64,000 nt of DNA from Halothiobacillus sp. (GTDB lineage Bacteria; Pseudomonadota; Gammaproteobacteria; Halothiobacillales; Halothiobacillaceae). The notes beneath the pieces are model-generated. The model made no database searches, was not told where the DNA came from, and saw only the letters and a program-made list of their open reading frames with translations. The translations under genes and the position numbers were made by a program. Shown one piece after another: positions 38,790 to 49,145 of this stretch. The stretch covers positions 62,001 through 126,000 of the forward strand of contig JAGXIF010000036.1 of the NCBI GenBank assembly GCA_024635755.1. Reading direction: 5' to 3'. The first letter of the stretch is position 1, and each line of letters opens with the position of its first letter.

Positions 38790-40496
38790 TCAACCCAGCT
38801 GGGCGTCGATCCAGTCGAACAGGGTGTCGGCGGGGATGTCCTCGCTCTCGGCGGCATCGCGGCGTCGCACTTCGATCTGGCCGCTTTCCAGTCCGCGTGG
38901 GCTGATCACCACGCGCAGCGGCACGCCGATCAGCTCCCAGTCGGCGAAGGCCGCGCCTGGGCGCATTCCGCGGTCGTCGAGGATTGCCTCTACGCCGCGT
39001 CGGCGCAGCTCGGCGTAGAGCGCGTCGGCCTTTTCCGAGACCGCGGCGTTCTTGTTCGCTCCGATGGGCACGATCGCGATCGAGAACGGCGCGATCGGCG
39101 TGGGCCAGATGATGCCGCGCTCGTCGTTGTTCTGTTCGATCGCGGCCGCGACGATGCGCGACACGCCCACGCCGTAGCAGCCCATCAGCGGTGTGAGCGG
39201 CTTGCCGTCCTCGCCCAGCACCTCGCAGCCCATGGCCTGGCTGTATTTATTGCCCAACTGGAAGACGTGACCCACCTCGATCCCGCGGCAGATGGCCAAC
39301 TCTCCCTGGTCGTCGGGGGCCGCATCGCCCGCGACCACTTCGCGCAGGTCGGCGGTCTGCGGCTCCGGCAGATCACGACCCCAGTTGACCCCCGTCAGGT
39401 GATAGCCATCGCGGTTGGCGCCGCAGACAAAGTCGGCCAACTGCGCGGCGGCGTGATCGGCAATCACGGGGATATCCAGCCTGACCGGACCGATCGATCC
39501 GACCGCGGCGCCGGTCAGGGCGGGGGCTTGTGCCTCGTCGACAAAGGTCAGCGGATCGGCGATGGCCGGGTGCTTGGTCGCCTTGATCTCGTTGAGGCTG
39601 TGATCGCCGCGCAGAACCAGGGCGACGGCCGGGGCTTCGGTGCCCACCACCAGTAGGGTCTTGATCGTCTGATGGGCCGCGACCTCGAGCTGTGTGGCCA
39701 CCTCCTCGATGCGTCGGGCGTCGGGCGTGGCCACCTCGGCCCGCTCCGTGTCGGGCGCCGGGCGTGGCGTGTCGGCCGGGAAAGTGGGAGCCATCTCCAC
39801 GTTGGCGGCATAGTCGCCGTTGACCGCATAAGCGATTTCGTCTTCGCCCGAGTCGGCCAGGACGTGGAATTCATGCGAGGCGTTGCCGCCGATCGACCCG
39901 GTATCCGCGACCACGGCACGCCAGGCCAACCCCATGCGATCGAGAATGCGCCCATAGGCGGCATACATGCCCTGATACGTCTTCTCGAGCGAGTCGCCAT
40001 CGGCATGGAAGGAATATGCGTCCTTCATGATGAACTCGCGGGCGCGCATCACGCCAAATCGCGGCCGGATCTCGTCACGGAATTTGGTCTGGATCTGGTA
40101 GAAGTTCACCGGCAGCTGGCGGTAGCTCTTGAGCTCGCGCCGGGCGTAGTCGGTGATGACTTCCTCGTGGGTCGGCCCGAAGCAGAAGTCCCGGCCGTGG
40201 CGGTCGGTCATGCGGAGCAATTCCGGACCGTACTGCTGCCAGCGACCGGATTCCTCCCAGAGTTCGGCCGGCTGTACTGCCGGCATCAGCAATTCCAGGG
40301 CGCCGGCGGCATCCATCTCCTCGCGGATGATGCCCTCGACGCGGCGCAACACCCGCAGTCCCAGAGGCGACCAGGTGTAGAGCCCCGAGGCGAGTTTTTT
40401 CAGCATCCCGGCGCGCAACATCAGCTGGTGACTGACGATTTCCGCCTCGGCCGGGGTTTCCTTCATGGTGTTGATGGCGAATTGGCTGGCTCGCAT
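38790..40496 (-). CDS. proS: Prolyl-tRNA synthetase (bacterial type)
   Basis: Class II aminoacyl-tRNA synthetase, 568 residues from the ATG at 40496 ([20 protein letters not shown]). Motif 1 to 3 regions are seen in the [34 protein letters not shown] and [14 protein letters not shown] segments. The editing insertion domain (INS) lies between motifs 2 and 3, about 225-400. The C-terminal anticodon-binding domain follows. This makes it the E. coli-type, not the eukaryote-like, ProRS. Upstream of its start lies a 271-base gap. Confidence 0.96.
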   Translation of the reverse strand: MRASQFAINTMKETPAEAEIVSHQLMLRAGMLKKLASGLYTWSPLGLRVLRRVEGIIREEMDAAGALELLMPAVQPAELWEESGRWQQYGPELLRMTDRHGRDFCFGPTHEEVITDYARRELKSYRQLPVNFYQIQTKFRDEIRPRFGVMRAREFIMKDAYSFHADGDSLEKTYQGMYAAYGRILDRMGLAWRAVVADTGSIGGNASHEFHVLADSGEDEIAYAVNGDYAANVEMAPTFPADTPRPAPDTERAEVATPDARRIEEVATQLEVAAHQTIKTLLVVGTEAPAVALVLRGDHSLNEIKATKHPAIADPLTFVDEAQAPALTGAAVGSIGPVRLDIPVIADHAAAQLADFVCGANRDGYHLTGVNWGRDLPEPQTADLREVVAGDAAPDDQGELAICRGIEVGHVFQLGNKYSQAMGCEVLGEDGKPLTPLMGCYGVGVSRIVAAAIEQNNDERGIIWPTPIAPFSIAIVPIGANKNAAVSEKADALYAELRRRGVEAILDDRGMRPGAAFADWELIGVPLRVVISPRGLESGQIEVRRRDAAESEDIPADTLFDWIDAQLG

Positions 40497-40767
40497 GGGG
40501 GTCTCGCTTGGATGAACTGACAGGTGATTCGGCAGGCATGACGACCACGCCGCGGTTGGGCGGATCGCTGGGCCGCGGGTGGCGTGAGTATGGCGAATAG
40601 AACTGATTTGGTCGCCCGTTGTGCCCCTGCACGCCGTCATGCCGCGACGGGAATGGCGGGGATTGTACCGGCAGCCTCGGCTGGCCGTCGAGCGGTCGGC
40701 GGGATGCCAAGGCGAAGCCGCTCACGATGACGGCCTCGAGAGGCGGTGGCGGGATGACGCCGGGGGG

Positions 40768-41256
40768 TTACTCCTCGCCGGCGGCGGTGCAGGCTTCTTC
40801 GATGATCGCGTCGAGTCGCTTGATACGTTCGGTCCGCTGGGCCTCGCTCATCGGCTGATATTTCCCTTCCTCGTCCTGGACCATCAGCTGGTTGCCGGCG
40901 TCGGCGATGGATTCGCGCTGTTCGCGCGCCTGTCGGCAGGTCTCTCGCGCCTGCTCCCGGTCGACCACTTTTACCTCGGTGGCCGGGTCGACCGCCTTGT
41001 CATCCGGTGCACCGGTGCCGGCATCGTCGGTCACGGCCCGTTCTGCCACGGGAGGTGCCGCGGTGTGGCCCGTGTCCAGCGTCTCGGAGGGGCGATCCTT
41101 GGGTGGGGTCTGCGAATACTGGACATTGCCTTTCTCGTCGACCGACTTGTAGATGGTGGTCGCCGAGGCTGGTCCGGCCGCCAGCATGCCCAGACACAGA
41201 CCGGCGATGGCGAGCGGGCGAAGACGGCCGAAGAGGTGTTTTGCGATTCCTTGCAT
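40768..41256 (-). CDS. DUF4124-domain exported protein
   Basis: 162 residues from the ATG at 41256. A signal peptide ends about residue 35 (AGPASA-TT). DUF4124 follows with IYKSVDEKGNVQYSQTPPKD, a small beta domain found in many gammaproteobacterial envelope proteins. The rest is polar, with a helical stretch REQARETCRQAREQRES (about 103-119) and an acidic C-terminus. It is divergent from the LysR-family gene. Function is unknown. Confidence 0.8.
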   Translation of the reverse strand: MQGIAKHLFGRLRPLAIAGLCLGMLAAGPASATTIYKSVDEKGNVQYSQTPPKDRPSETLDTGHTAAPPVAERAVTDDAGTGAPDDKAVDPATEVKVVDREQARETCRQAREQRESIADAGNQLMVQDEEGKYQPMSEAQRTERIKRLDAIIEEACTAAGEE

Positions 41257-41447
41257 GATTTGATGTTCCAAGCTGATTGGGTTTCCGCACAGGGCCTGTC
41301 GAGCATAAACCGCTTGGGGGGGCGTGAAAAGTCCGAATGTTAGCCAACGATGCGCCGATATGGCGCCAGCATGCTGGTCGCAAAGCACAAGGTCGCTTGA
41401 TACACTCTTTGGTCTCACTTATCGCCAACCCGATCAGAGACTCATCA

Positions 41448-42401
41448 ATGGCTGACCGACGCCTGAAGGTTTTCAATACCGTTGCTCGTCTTCTGAGCTT
41501 TACCAAGGCGGCCGAGGCGCTGCACATGACGCAGCCTGCGGTTACGTTCCAGGTGCGGCAACTCGAGGAGCATTTCGACACGCGGCTGTTCGATCGCACG
41601 CACAATCGCGTCACCCTGACGGACGTCGGTCACACGGTCTACGAGATCTCCGAACGCATCTTTGAGCTCTACGACGAGATGGATCGTCGGGTTAAGGAGA
41701 TGACCGGCGAGGTTGGCGGGTCGCTCAATATCGGCGCGAGCATGACGGTGGCCGAGAACATGTTGCCCGCTCTGTTGGGCAACTTCCGCCAGGAGCACCC
41801 CGATCTCTCCGTTCGGCTGAAGGTCGGCAACACCGAGTCGGTGGTCTCGATGGTCGAGCACAACGTGGTCGACCTGGCACTGGTCGAGGGCAGCGTGACC
41901 AACAAGAACTTGCTGGTGGAGACCTGTCGTCGTGACGAGCTGGTGGTGATCATGCCGCCCGAGCACGAGTTAGCCGCCTATGCCGACAAGGGCATGCCGG
42001 TGGAGAAGCTGGCCGGTTACCCGTTCATCTGTCGCGAGGAAGGTTCGGGTACCCGCGAGGTGGTGATCAACTACATGAACGAGCAGGGCCTGACCGAGGG
42101 GTGGGATGTCTGCATGGAGCTGGGCAGTCCCGAAGCGATCAAGGGGGCGGTCGAGGCAGGAATGGGGTTGTCGGTGATGTCTTCGGCCGGGATCACCAAG
42201 GAGCTTAAGCTCGGGCTGCTCACCGCGGTGCCCTTGGCGCCGCGTCTCTTCCGCGACTTCTCCTTCGTTCGTCAGCGCCACAAGTTCCGCCTGCCGGCGA
42301 TGGAGCAGTTGTTGGAGTTCTCCCGTCACTATTGCCGTGAGAGCAGCCCGATGCATGACCTCGAGGTGATCCAGCATACGGCCAATGGCGAGGAGATCTG
42401 A
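41448..42401 (+). CDS. LysR-family transcriptional regulator
   Basis: 317 residues from the ATG at 41448. The winged helix-turn-helix is at about 3-62 with FNTVARLLSFTKAAEALHMT and PAVTFQVRQLEEHF. The substrate-binding domain (about 90-300) has LNIGASMTVAENMLPALLGN. Sequence alone does not show whether it is CysB-, CbbR- or other-type, so no gene symbol is given. A terminator follows at 42473. Its divergent neighbour is the DUF4124 gene, and it precedes the convergent DUF302 lipoprotein gene. Confidence 0.85.
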   Translation: MADRRLKVFNTVARLLSFTKAAEALHMTQPAVTFQVRQLEEHFDTRLFDRTHNRVTLTDVGHTVYEISERIFELYDEMDRRVKEMTGEVGGSLNIGASMTVAENMLPALLGNFRQEHPDLSVRLKVGNTESVVSMVEHNVVDLALVEGSVTNKNLLVETCRRDELVVIMPPEHELAAYADKGMPVEKLAGYPFICREEGSGTREVVINYMNEQGLTEGWDVCMELGSPEAIKGAVEAGMGLSVMSSAGITKELKLGLLTAVPLAPRLFRDFSFVRQRHKFRLPAMEQLLEFSRHYCRESSPMHDLEVIQHTANGEEI

Positions 42402-42472
42402 GGGCCGATCTGGCTGCTTGTCTCCACGATAGGTCGTCGGTTGTCCCCGGCCTCGCTTCAAGCCCTTCCCCG

Positions 42473-42497
42473 AATGCCCGCCCCTGGCGGGCATTTT
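42473..42497 (+). terminator. Terminator after the LysR gene
   Basis: Stem AATGCCCGCC / GGCGGGCATT with a three-base loop, then a T run of five. It stands 72 bases beyond the LysR stop on the plus strand. Confidence 0.8.
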
Positions 42498-42605
42498 TCG
42501 TTTGCGCGAGCGGCAGGCGAGCGCGGGTCTGTCGGCGGGGGCGAGGCTTGCGGTGCATGATGATGACAAGGCGCTCGCCGGGCCGTGAGTCTGTCTCGTG
42601 GAACG

Positions 42606-42640
42606 AAAAAAACCCGGCGCGGGATTATCCCGGCCGGGCT
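42606..42640 (-). terminator. Terminator after the DUF302 lipoprotein gene
   Basis: CCCGGC-rich stem with a one-base bulge around ATTAT, and a run of seven A on the plus strand that reads as T on the minus transcript. It lies about 42 bases beyond the lipoprotein stop. Confidence 0.7.
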
Positions 42641-42681
42641 TGCTGCCCCGTCGTACTGGCGGGGCTAGGTGTCAAGGAGGC

Positions 42682-43251
42682 TTAGAAGCCGCCGCTGGCA
42701 CCTGCTTCCATCATCTTATAAATGGTGTCGCGGACGTGCACTGCGCCCTTCTTGAACTCCGGCGGCATCTCTTTGCCACCGTGGACGAACATGTCCATGT
42801 TCAGGCCGTAGAGATGGTAGCGGCCCTCGCGGTCCTCAACCACGGCGATGCGGCAGGGCAGGTAGGCGGAGAAGTACGGGCTGAAGTCGACGGCCTGGCG
42901 GGCGATCTGCGGGCTGCAGTACTGATAGATCATCAGGTAGCGCTGCTCTTCGCCCGTCTCGAGCTCGAGCTGCTTGGAAAGCGGCATCTCGCCCACGCTC
43001 GCCAGGCCGGAGCCGACTGACGCGGACTCGATGCTCATCTTGATGTCGTCCGGCGTCAGGCCTTCGTCGACTTCCATGTGCCAGACCGTGGCGGCACCCA
43101 GGTCGCCGCCGCTCTCGACGAACTTGTCATACATCTCCATGTAGATGTCCATGGCCTTCGGATCGAGATCGTCCTTTACGGACAAAAAGCCGCAGCCGGA
43201 CAGCGACAGGATGGCGGCACCGAGGATGGATGCCTTTAGGAAATTACGCAT
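42682..43251 (-). CDS. DUF302-family lipoprotein
   Basis: 189 residues with a lipoprotein signal LSLSGC (lipidated C20). The mature part has the DUF302 pattern in YCSPQIARQAVDFSPYF and AYLPCRIAVVEDREGRYHL, followed by LYGLNMDMFV. DUF302 proteins in sulfur oxidisers are of unknown role. The gene has a strong promoter candidate at 43291-43319 and its own terminator, so it is likely a single-gene unit. It converges on the LysR gene. Confidence 0.85.
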   Translation of the reverse strand: MRNFLKASILGAAILSLSGCGFLSVKDDLDPKAMDIYMEMYDKFVESGGDLGAATVWHMEVDEGLTPDDIKMSIESASVGSGLASVGEMPLSKQLELETGEEQRYLMIYQYCSPQIARQAVDFSPYFSAYLPCRIAVVEDREGRYHLYGLNMDMFVHGGKEMPPEFKKGAVHVRDTIYKMMEAGASGGF

Positions 43252-43290
43252 TGTTGACTCTCCCTGTGAGATTTGGATTCAAGCCAATCG

Positions 43291-43319
43291 ATTATCTGCG
43301 CATTAGTACATGCTTACAA
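43291..43319 (-). promoter_or_regulatory. Sigma-70-type promoter for the DUF302 lipoprotein
   Basis: On the minus strand TTGTAA (43319-43314) and GATAAT (43296-43291) are 17 bases apart, with five of six -10 bases and four of six -35 bases matching. The predicted start is near 43284, 33 bases before the ATG. The surrounding 43285-43345 is notably AT-rich. Confidence 0.6.
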
Positions 43320-43421
43320 ACTTGTTTAATTTACCTCTGATAAAGGTGCTTAATCTGGCCATGGATTGGTGCCAAGGCTACCGATCAGGGGGCGGTGGCC
43401 GGGCCCGCGCGGTGGTGCCCG

Positions 43422-44846
43422 TCAGAGCACCTCGGCGGCGAATTCGGCCAGCCGCGAGCGCTCCCCGCGGGTGAGGGTGACGTGTGCGCCATGCGGCCAG
43501 CCGCGGAAGCGATCGACGACGAAGGTCAGCCCGGAGGTGGTCTCGGTTAGGTAAGGCGTGTCGATCTGCGCAATATTCCCCAGGCAGACCATCTTGGTGC
43601 CCGGCCCGGCGCGTGTGATCAGGGTCTTCATCTGCTTGGCCGTGAGGTTCTGGGCCTCGTCGATGATGATGAACTTGTTCTGGAAGGTTCGACCGCGCAT
43701 GAAGTTCAACGAGCGGACCTTGATGCGCGACTGCAGAAGGTCGTTGGTGGCCGCCCGCTCCCAGGATCCGCCACCGCCGTCGGTCTTGGCCAGCACCTCG
43801 AGGTTGTCCATCAGTGCGCCCATCCAAGGGGTCATCTTCTCTTCCTCGGTGCCGGGGAGAAAGCCGATGTCCTCGCCGACGGGAATGGTCACGCGCGTCA
43901 TGATGATCTCGCTGAACGCCTTCTGATCCAACGTCTGGGTCAGTGCCGCGGCCAGCGTCAGCAGGGTCTTTCCGGTGCCGGCCTGGCCGAGCAGGCTGAC
44001 GAAGTCGATATCCGGGTCCATCAGGGCATTGAGCGCGAAGCTCTGTTCGGGGTTGCGTGCCGTGATGCCCCAGACCGCGTGACGATCCTGCTCGTAGTTG
44101 GTGATGCTTTCGAGGACGGTGGTGTCGTCCGCGTCGATTCGGCGCACCACCGCCGAAAACGGGGCCGGATCCTGCAGATGCAGATAGAGATTCGGGTACC
44201 AGTCTTCGGTGTCCGCGCCCTTGATCCGATAAAACGATCGGCCTCCTTCCTGCCAGGATTCCAGCGAGTCGGCGTGGCTTTCCCAGAATGCCGGCGGCAG
44301 GATCTCGTGGCCGGTGTGCAGTAGCGAGACATCATCGAGGACCTGATCGTTGTGGTAATCCTCGGCCCGCAGGCCCACCGCGGTGGCCTTGATGCGCAGG
44401 TTGATGTCCTTGGACACCAGGATCACCTCGCGGTCCTCGATCTTCTTCTTCAGGGCCAGCGTGATGCCCAGAATTTGGTTGTCCGCCTGACTGCCGGGAA
44501 GGGTGATCGGCAGGTCGCCCTTTTCTTCGCGGGTTTGCAGATACAGCCGGCCAGTGGGTGTGCCGGTGTGTTCCTCGCGCTCCTTGAGGACGGTGTGGAT
44601 GGCCAGGCCCTCGTCGATGGTGTCGATGTCGACATCGGTCAGCATCTCGTCGAGAAAACGGCTTACCTGGCGGACGTTTCGGGCGGTCTCCGACTGCCCC
44701 TTCTTGCCGGCGTCCAGTTCCTCGAGCACGATCATCGGCAGGTAGATGTCGTGCTCCATGAAGCGATAGAGCGCGGTGGGGTCGTGCATCAGGACGTTAG
44801 TGTCGAGCACGAACAGGCAGCGATTCTGGCGAGTCTGGTTGATCAT
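43422..44846 (-). CDS. PIN domain-PhoH family ATPase
   Basis: 474 residues. The N-terminal PIN nuclease domain has LFVLDTNVLMHDP and the downstream acidic residues of VLEELDAGKKGQ. The C-terminal PhoH-like ATPase has Walker A GQAGTGKTLLTLA and Walker B IIIDEAQNLTAKQM. Such PhoH2 proteins act on RNA with helicase and nuclease activity in other bacteria. The domain order and length are standard. The AAA-type core is intact. It is followed downstream by nothing on its strand before the convergent region at 43380. Confidence 0.92.
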   Translation of the reverse strand: MINQTRQNRCLFVLDTNVLMHDPTALYRFMEHDIYLPMIVLEELDAGKKGQSETARNVRQVSRFLDEMLTDVDIDTIDEGLAIHTVLKEREEHTGTPTGRLYLQTREEKGDLPITLPGSQADNQILGITLALKKKIEDREVILVSKDINLRIKATAVGLRAEDYHNDQVLDDVSLLHTGHEILPPAFWESHADSLESWQEGGRSFYRIKGADTEDWYPNLYLHLQDPAPFSAVVRRIDADDTTVLESITNYEQDRHAVWGITARNPEQSFALNALMDPDIDFVSLLGQAGTGKTLLTLAAALTQTLDQKAFSEIIMTRVTIPVGEDIGFLPGTEEEKMTPWMGALMDNLEVLAKTDGGGGSWERAATNDLLQSRIKVRSLNFMRGRTFQNKFIIIDEAQNLTAKQMKTLITRAGPGTKMVCLGNIAQIDTPYLTETTSGLTFVVDRFRGWPHGAHVTLTRGERSRLAEFAAEVL

Positions 44847-44945
44847 CGGTGCGTGGCTTCCCGGTTGTTGATGGCGCTTGGCGCATGGCTGGGGACGAGG
44901 TGGCGCCGCATTCGGGGTTGCGCCCTACGTTCGCCCCCCAAGTTG

Positions 44946-45434
44946 TTAGAGATTCCTCACGGCTTCGAGCACCTCGTCGACGTGCCCGGGGATCTTGACC
45001 TTGCGCCAGGCCCCGCGGACCACGCCATCGCCATCGATCAGAAAGGTGCTGCGCTCGATGCCCTCGAAGCGCTTGCCGAACATGTTCTTCATGCGCAGCA
45101 CATCGAAGGCATGGCTGACCGTGCGATCGGTATCGGCGATCAAGGGAAAGCTCAGGCCCTGCTTGTCACAGAACTTGCGGTGACTGGTCGCATCGTCGTT
45201 CGACACCCCCACGACCCGTGCGCCGAGCGACTCGAACGTCGGCAAGTCGGCCTGGAAATCGCGTGCCTCGGTGGTGCAGCCCGGGGTGTCGTTGCGCGGG
45301 TAGAAGTACAGCACGAAGGGGTGACCGGCGAAATCGGCAAGCGAAACAGTCTGTCCTTCCGTGGTCCGTCCCTCGAAGGCGGGGGCCGGGTCGCCCTCTC
45401 GCGGGGCAGGCTGGGCTTTGGGGCTGGTGCTCAT
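44946..45434 (-). CDS. bcp: Thiol peroxidase of the bacterioferritin comigratory protein type
   Basis: Peroxiredoxin Q, 162 residues from the ATG at 45434. The peroxidatic cysteine is C53 in YPRNDTPGCTTEARDF, and C89 in SHRKFCDKQGLSF could resolve the sulfenate. VLYFYPRND begins the thioredoxin-like fold. It reduces hydroperoxides using thioredoxin. It shares the minus strand with the PIN-PhoH gene 99 bases downstream and is divergent from dapA, with 262 bases between the starts. Confidence 0.93.
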   Translation of the reverse strand: MSTSPKAQPAPREGDPAPAFEGRTTEGQTVSLADFAGHPFVLYFYPRNDTPGCTTEARDFQADLPTFESLGARVVGVSNDDATSHRKFCDKQGLSFPLIADTDRTVSHAFDVLRMKNMFGKRFEGIERSTFLIDGDGVVRGAWRKVKIPGHVDEVLEAVRNL

Positions 45435-45696
45435 GGCTTGAGAGATAACCGTCGGTTGATGACTTGTTGATGACCCGGTCGCCGATGAGGTCGGGCTGGC
45501 CGGGGATGATTCAAACCAATATAGCAGTCGCTCACCGCACCGTGGTGGCGAAACCCGTGACGCAGCTGGCCCCGGGCGGATGCGGCTTGTCTCGGATTGA
45601 GACTTGCCGTTACTATGCAAGATTGTGGTCTTGCCACGCCCGGCGGGCAGGGCAGGTCACGACTCATACCTTCAGCGAAACAGCACGCGAGGCGAC

Positions 45697-46593
<897 letters not shown>

Positions 46594-46628
46594 GCCATTC
46601 ATTCAAGACACACTGGAACTTAACAGGT

Positions 46629-47741
46629 ATGCGATACCCCACCCCCTCCCGGATGCTGACCCTGGCGGCTCTCGTGGCCACCGGCGCGATCAGCGGCTGC
46701 TCCAGCGTTCCGTTTTTCGGCGGTGATGACCGCGAGGTCGATCGCGCCGCACAACTGGAGGTGCCACCGGCATTCTCCGGCCCGGCGGCCGGCGGGTCCG
46801 TAGCGCTGCCGCAGATCGCCTCGGCCCGCGCCGAGAAAATGGCCCAGAACCAGTCGGGCGGGGTGCTGGAAACCGGCACGGATATCCGCGTGGTGGGAGA
46901 GCCGGGAAGTCGCTATCTGGCCGTGGGCGTCGACCCGGATACGGTCTGGCCAAAGTTGCAGGGTTTTCTGCGCGAAGAGGGCTACACGATTCGCCGTCAG
47001 GAGCCCAACGTCGGCTTGATCGAGACCGACTGGACCGGCGTGGCCAGCGCCGACGGGACGGGGTTCTCCATCATGAGCTTCCTCAAGATTGCCCAGGACA
47101 CGCTGTTCAAGCCGGATCACATCGAGAAGGTGCGGCTGCGTATCGAGCGGGGCGAAACCGACAACGAAACGCTCGTATTCGTCACCGGCCAGAAGCGGGA
47201 GTTGACCGGCGACCAGCCCCTCGTGCCGGGTGACGAGACTACCACCTTCAAGTACAGCAACGCGGCGGATGACTCGGGACTGACGGCCGAGACCATGTCG
47301 CGACTGGCCGCCTATCTCTCCGGTGACAGTGCCGAGGAATCGCGCCAGATGCTGAGCAGCAAGTTCACCTCACGTTCCAAGGTGATTAGCGGCGACGAGC
47401 CCGAAGATCGTCACATCCAGGTAAGCCAGTCGTTTCCGCGCGCCTGGAACCGTTTGGGGCTGGCGCTGGACCGCTTGAATTTCGACCCCGTCTCCCGTGA
47501 CGAGGAATCGGGCGAGATCGAGGTGCGCCACGACTATCCGCAGGACCTGTACGAAGGGATCGTGATGCGCGGCGTGACCATCGACAAGGATGCCGACATG
47601 ACCCTGCATCTGACTCTGGACGTCCAGCCGCGCCGCGATGGCGGCACCGACATCCGTATCGAGCGGATCAATGTCGCCGGGGGCAGCTTGCCTCAGGATC
47701 GCAGTGTGGTGCTCTCGAGGCTCAACACCGAACTGGAGTGA
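46629..47741 (+). CDS. bamC: Outer-membrane protein assembly lipoprotein BamC
   Basis: Lipoprotein of the BAM complex, formerly NlpB. The signal has ATGAISGCSS with the lipidated cysteine at 24. An unstructured acidic N-terminal stretch leads to two BamC helix-grip domains (about 90-200 and 235-360), as in E. coli BamC. The 370-residue length agrees. It is 35 bases behind dapA and ends at a strong terminator. Confidence 0.9.
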   Translation: MRYPTPSRMLTLAALVATGAISGCSSVPFFGGDDREVDRAAQLEVPPAFSGPAAGGSVALPQIASARAEKMAQNQSGGVLETGTDIRVVGEPGSRYLAVGVDPDTVWPKLQGFLREEGYTIRRQEPNVGLIETDWTGVASADGTGFSIMSFLKIAQDTLFKPDHIEKVRLRIERGETDNETLVFVTGQKRELTGDQPLVPGDETTTFKYSNAADDSGLTAETMSRLAAYLSGDSAEESRQMLSSKFTSRSKVISGDEPEDRHIQVSQSFPRAWNRLGLALDRLNFDPVSRDEESGEIEVRHDYPQDLYEGIVMRGVTIDKDADMTLHLTLDVQPRRDGGTDIRIERINVAGGSLPQDRSVVLSRLNTELE

Positions 47742-47778
47742 TCTGCCGCCCGTCCCAGCGGGGCGGGTGAATGTGGAC

Positions 47779-47818
47779 AAAAAAGGGGCCTCGTCGCGAT
47801 GACGAGGCCCCTTTTTTT
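47779..47818. terminator. Bidirectional rho-independent terminator
   Basis: GGGGCCTCGTC / GACGAGGCCCC with a five-base loop, preceded by six A and followed by seven T. It separates bamC from the convergent folE2 and serves both transcripts. Confidence 0.9.
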
Positions 47819-47844
47819 GACGTCTGAAAAGACCGGTTGCCGGA

Positions 47845-48633
47845 TCAGCGCGCCGGGCGATTGATCACGGCCCAGGCCGAGTGATTGTGGATCGACTCGA
47901 AATTCTCGACGCTGATCGAAAAACCGTTGAGGCCCGGATAGTCCTCGAGCGCATTGGCCACGTCGCGCACCATGTCCTCGACGAACTTGGGATTGTCGAA
48001 GGCGTACTCGGTGATGTACTTCTCGTCCGGCCGCTTGAGCAGCCCCCACAGCGGGCAGGAACCCTGTGCCTCTACGGCCGTGATCAGGTCACGCAGGGAC
48101 AGGTTCCGGTCACTGACTTCCGTCTCGACGGTAATGTGGGAACGCTGGTTGTGGGCGCCGTAGGCCGAGATCTCCTTGGAGCACGGGCAGAGGCTGGTGA
48201 CCGGGATCACCAGCGTCAGGGAGGTGTGCGCCCGGCCGTGTTCGACGTGCCCCCTTAGCGTGACGTCGTAGTCCATCATGGCGGCCTGACCGCTGACCGG
48301 GGCATCCTTGGCCAGAAAGTAGGGGAAGCTGAAATGCGCTTCGCCCGACACGGCCTCGAGGCGTTCGACCATGGCCTGGGTCCAGTCGGCCATGCCGGCG
48401 ACGGACAGTCGCAGCGGCTGTTCGTTGAGCAGCGCGATGAAGCGCGACATGTGCGTGCCTTTCTGGTCCGCGGGCAGCCCGACGGTAAGCTGGCACTCGG
48501 CGACGCTGCTGGATTCCTGTCCGGCGTCGACCAGGGTCATCGGATGGCGGATGGCCTTGATGCCCACCTGGTCGATGGCGATGTCGCGCGCATCATGGCT
48601 GGACTGGATGTCGGGCATTTCGTGGCTGTTCAT
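47845..48633 (-). CDS. folE2: GTP cyclohydrolase FolE2 (type IB)
   Basis: Converts GTP to dihydroneopterin triphosphate for folate and queuosine. The family motif VTSLCPCSKEISAYGAHNQR carries the active-site Cys and His. The 262-residue length matches FolE2, which differs from FolE1 in using other metals than zinc. It lies 110 bases downstream of queD on the same strand, so it would provide queD with its substrate. The terminator at 47779-47818 follows it. Confidence 0.93.
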   Translation of the reverse strand: MNSHEMPDIQSSHDARDIAIDQVGIKAIRHPMTLVDAGQESSSVAECQLTVGLPADQKGTHMSRFIALLNEQPLRLSVAGMADWTQAMVERLEAVSGEAHFSFPYFLAKDAPVSGQAAMMDYDVTLRGHVEHGRAHTSLTLVIPVTSLCPCSKEISAYGAHNQRSHITVETEVSDRNLSLRDLITAVEAQGSCPLWGLLKRPDEKYITEYAFDNPKFVEDMVRDVANALEDYPGLNGFSISVENFESIHNHSAWAVINRPAR

Positions 48634-48743
48634 GAGGCGTTTCTTTAGCAGGGTTGGGTTCGCGGATTTGGCCGGTCTCCGGCCGCCGGGACGCTAGACT
48701 CTAGCACGTCGGCCGCTGGCCTTCCGCCGGATACGATTGCCCT

Positions 48744-49145
48744 CTAGGGGCGATAGGTGACCGCCGAACGGGCGTTCTCCCAGACGGTGACTCCCGAGAT
48801 CTGGTAGTCGGAGGTGTTGAACGAACCGGCCAGTGTCTGGTGAAAGTAGGCCGCCAGGTTCTCGGCAGTGGGGTTGGCCGCGTCGAAGGGCGTCACCTCG
48901 TTGAGGTAGTTGTGATCCAGGCGCTTGGCGATGTCCCGCGCTTCGCGGCGGATGACCTTGAAGTCCACCACCATGCCGACCGAGTCCAGCCGGCTGCCGG
49001 TGACTTCAATCACCACCCGCCAGTTGTGGCCATGCAGCCGGGCACAGTTGCCATCGTAGCCGTGCAATCGGTGCGCGGCGGCAAACTCCACTTCCGTGGT
49101 TAGGGTGTAGCTTCCCCCGCTGGGCAGCTGGGACTGGGTGGTCAT
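48744..49145 (-). CDS. queD: 6-carboxy-5,6,7,8-tetrahydropterin synthase
   Basis: Queuosine-pathway enzyme of the 6-pyruvoyl-tetrahydropterin synthase family. Zinc is held by H25, H38 and H40 (FAAAHRLHGYDGNCARLHGH), with Cys34 as the catalytic cysteine. The acidic ENARSAV segment near the C-terminus completes the site. It is 133 residues long. It overlaps the dxs stop by four bases, so translation may be coupled, and folE2 follows. Confidence 0.92.
   Translation of the reverse strand: MTTQSQLPSGGSYTLTTEVEFAAAHRLHGYDGNCARLHGHNWRVVIEVTGSRLDSVGMVVDFKVIRREARDIAKRLDHNYLNEVTPFDAANPTAENLAAYFHQTLAGSFNTSDYQISGVTVWENARSAVTYRP

Noticed and set aside
41448-42401. Naming the LysR gene cysB or cbbR
   Set aside because: The neighbours and visible residues do not separate these subgroups, so no symbol was given.
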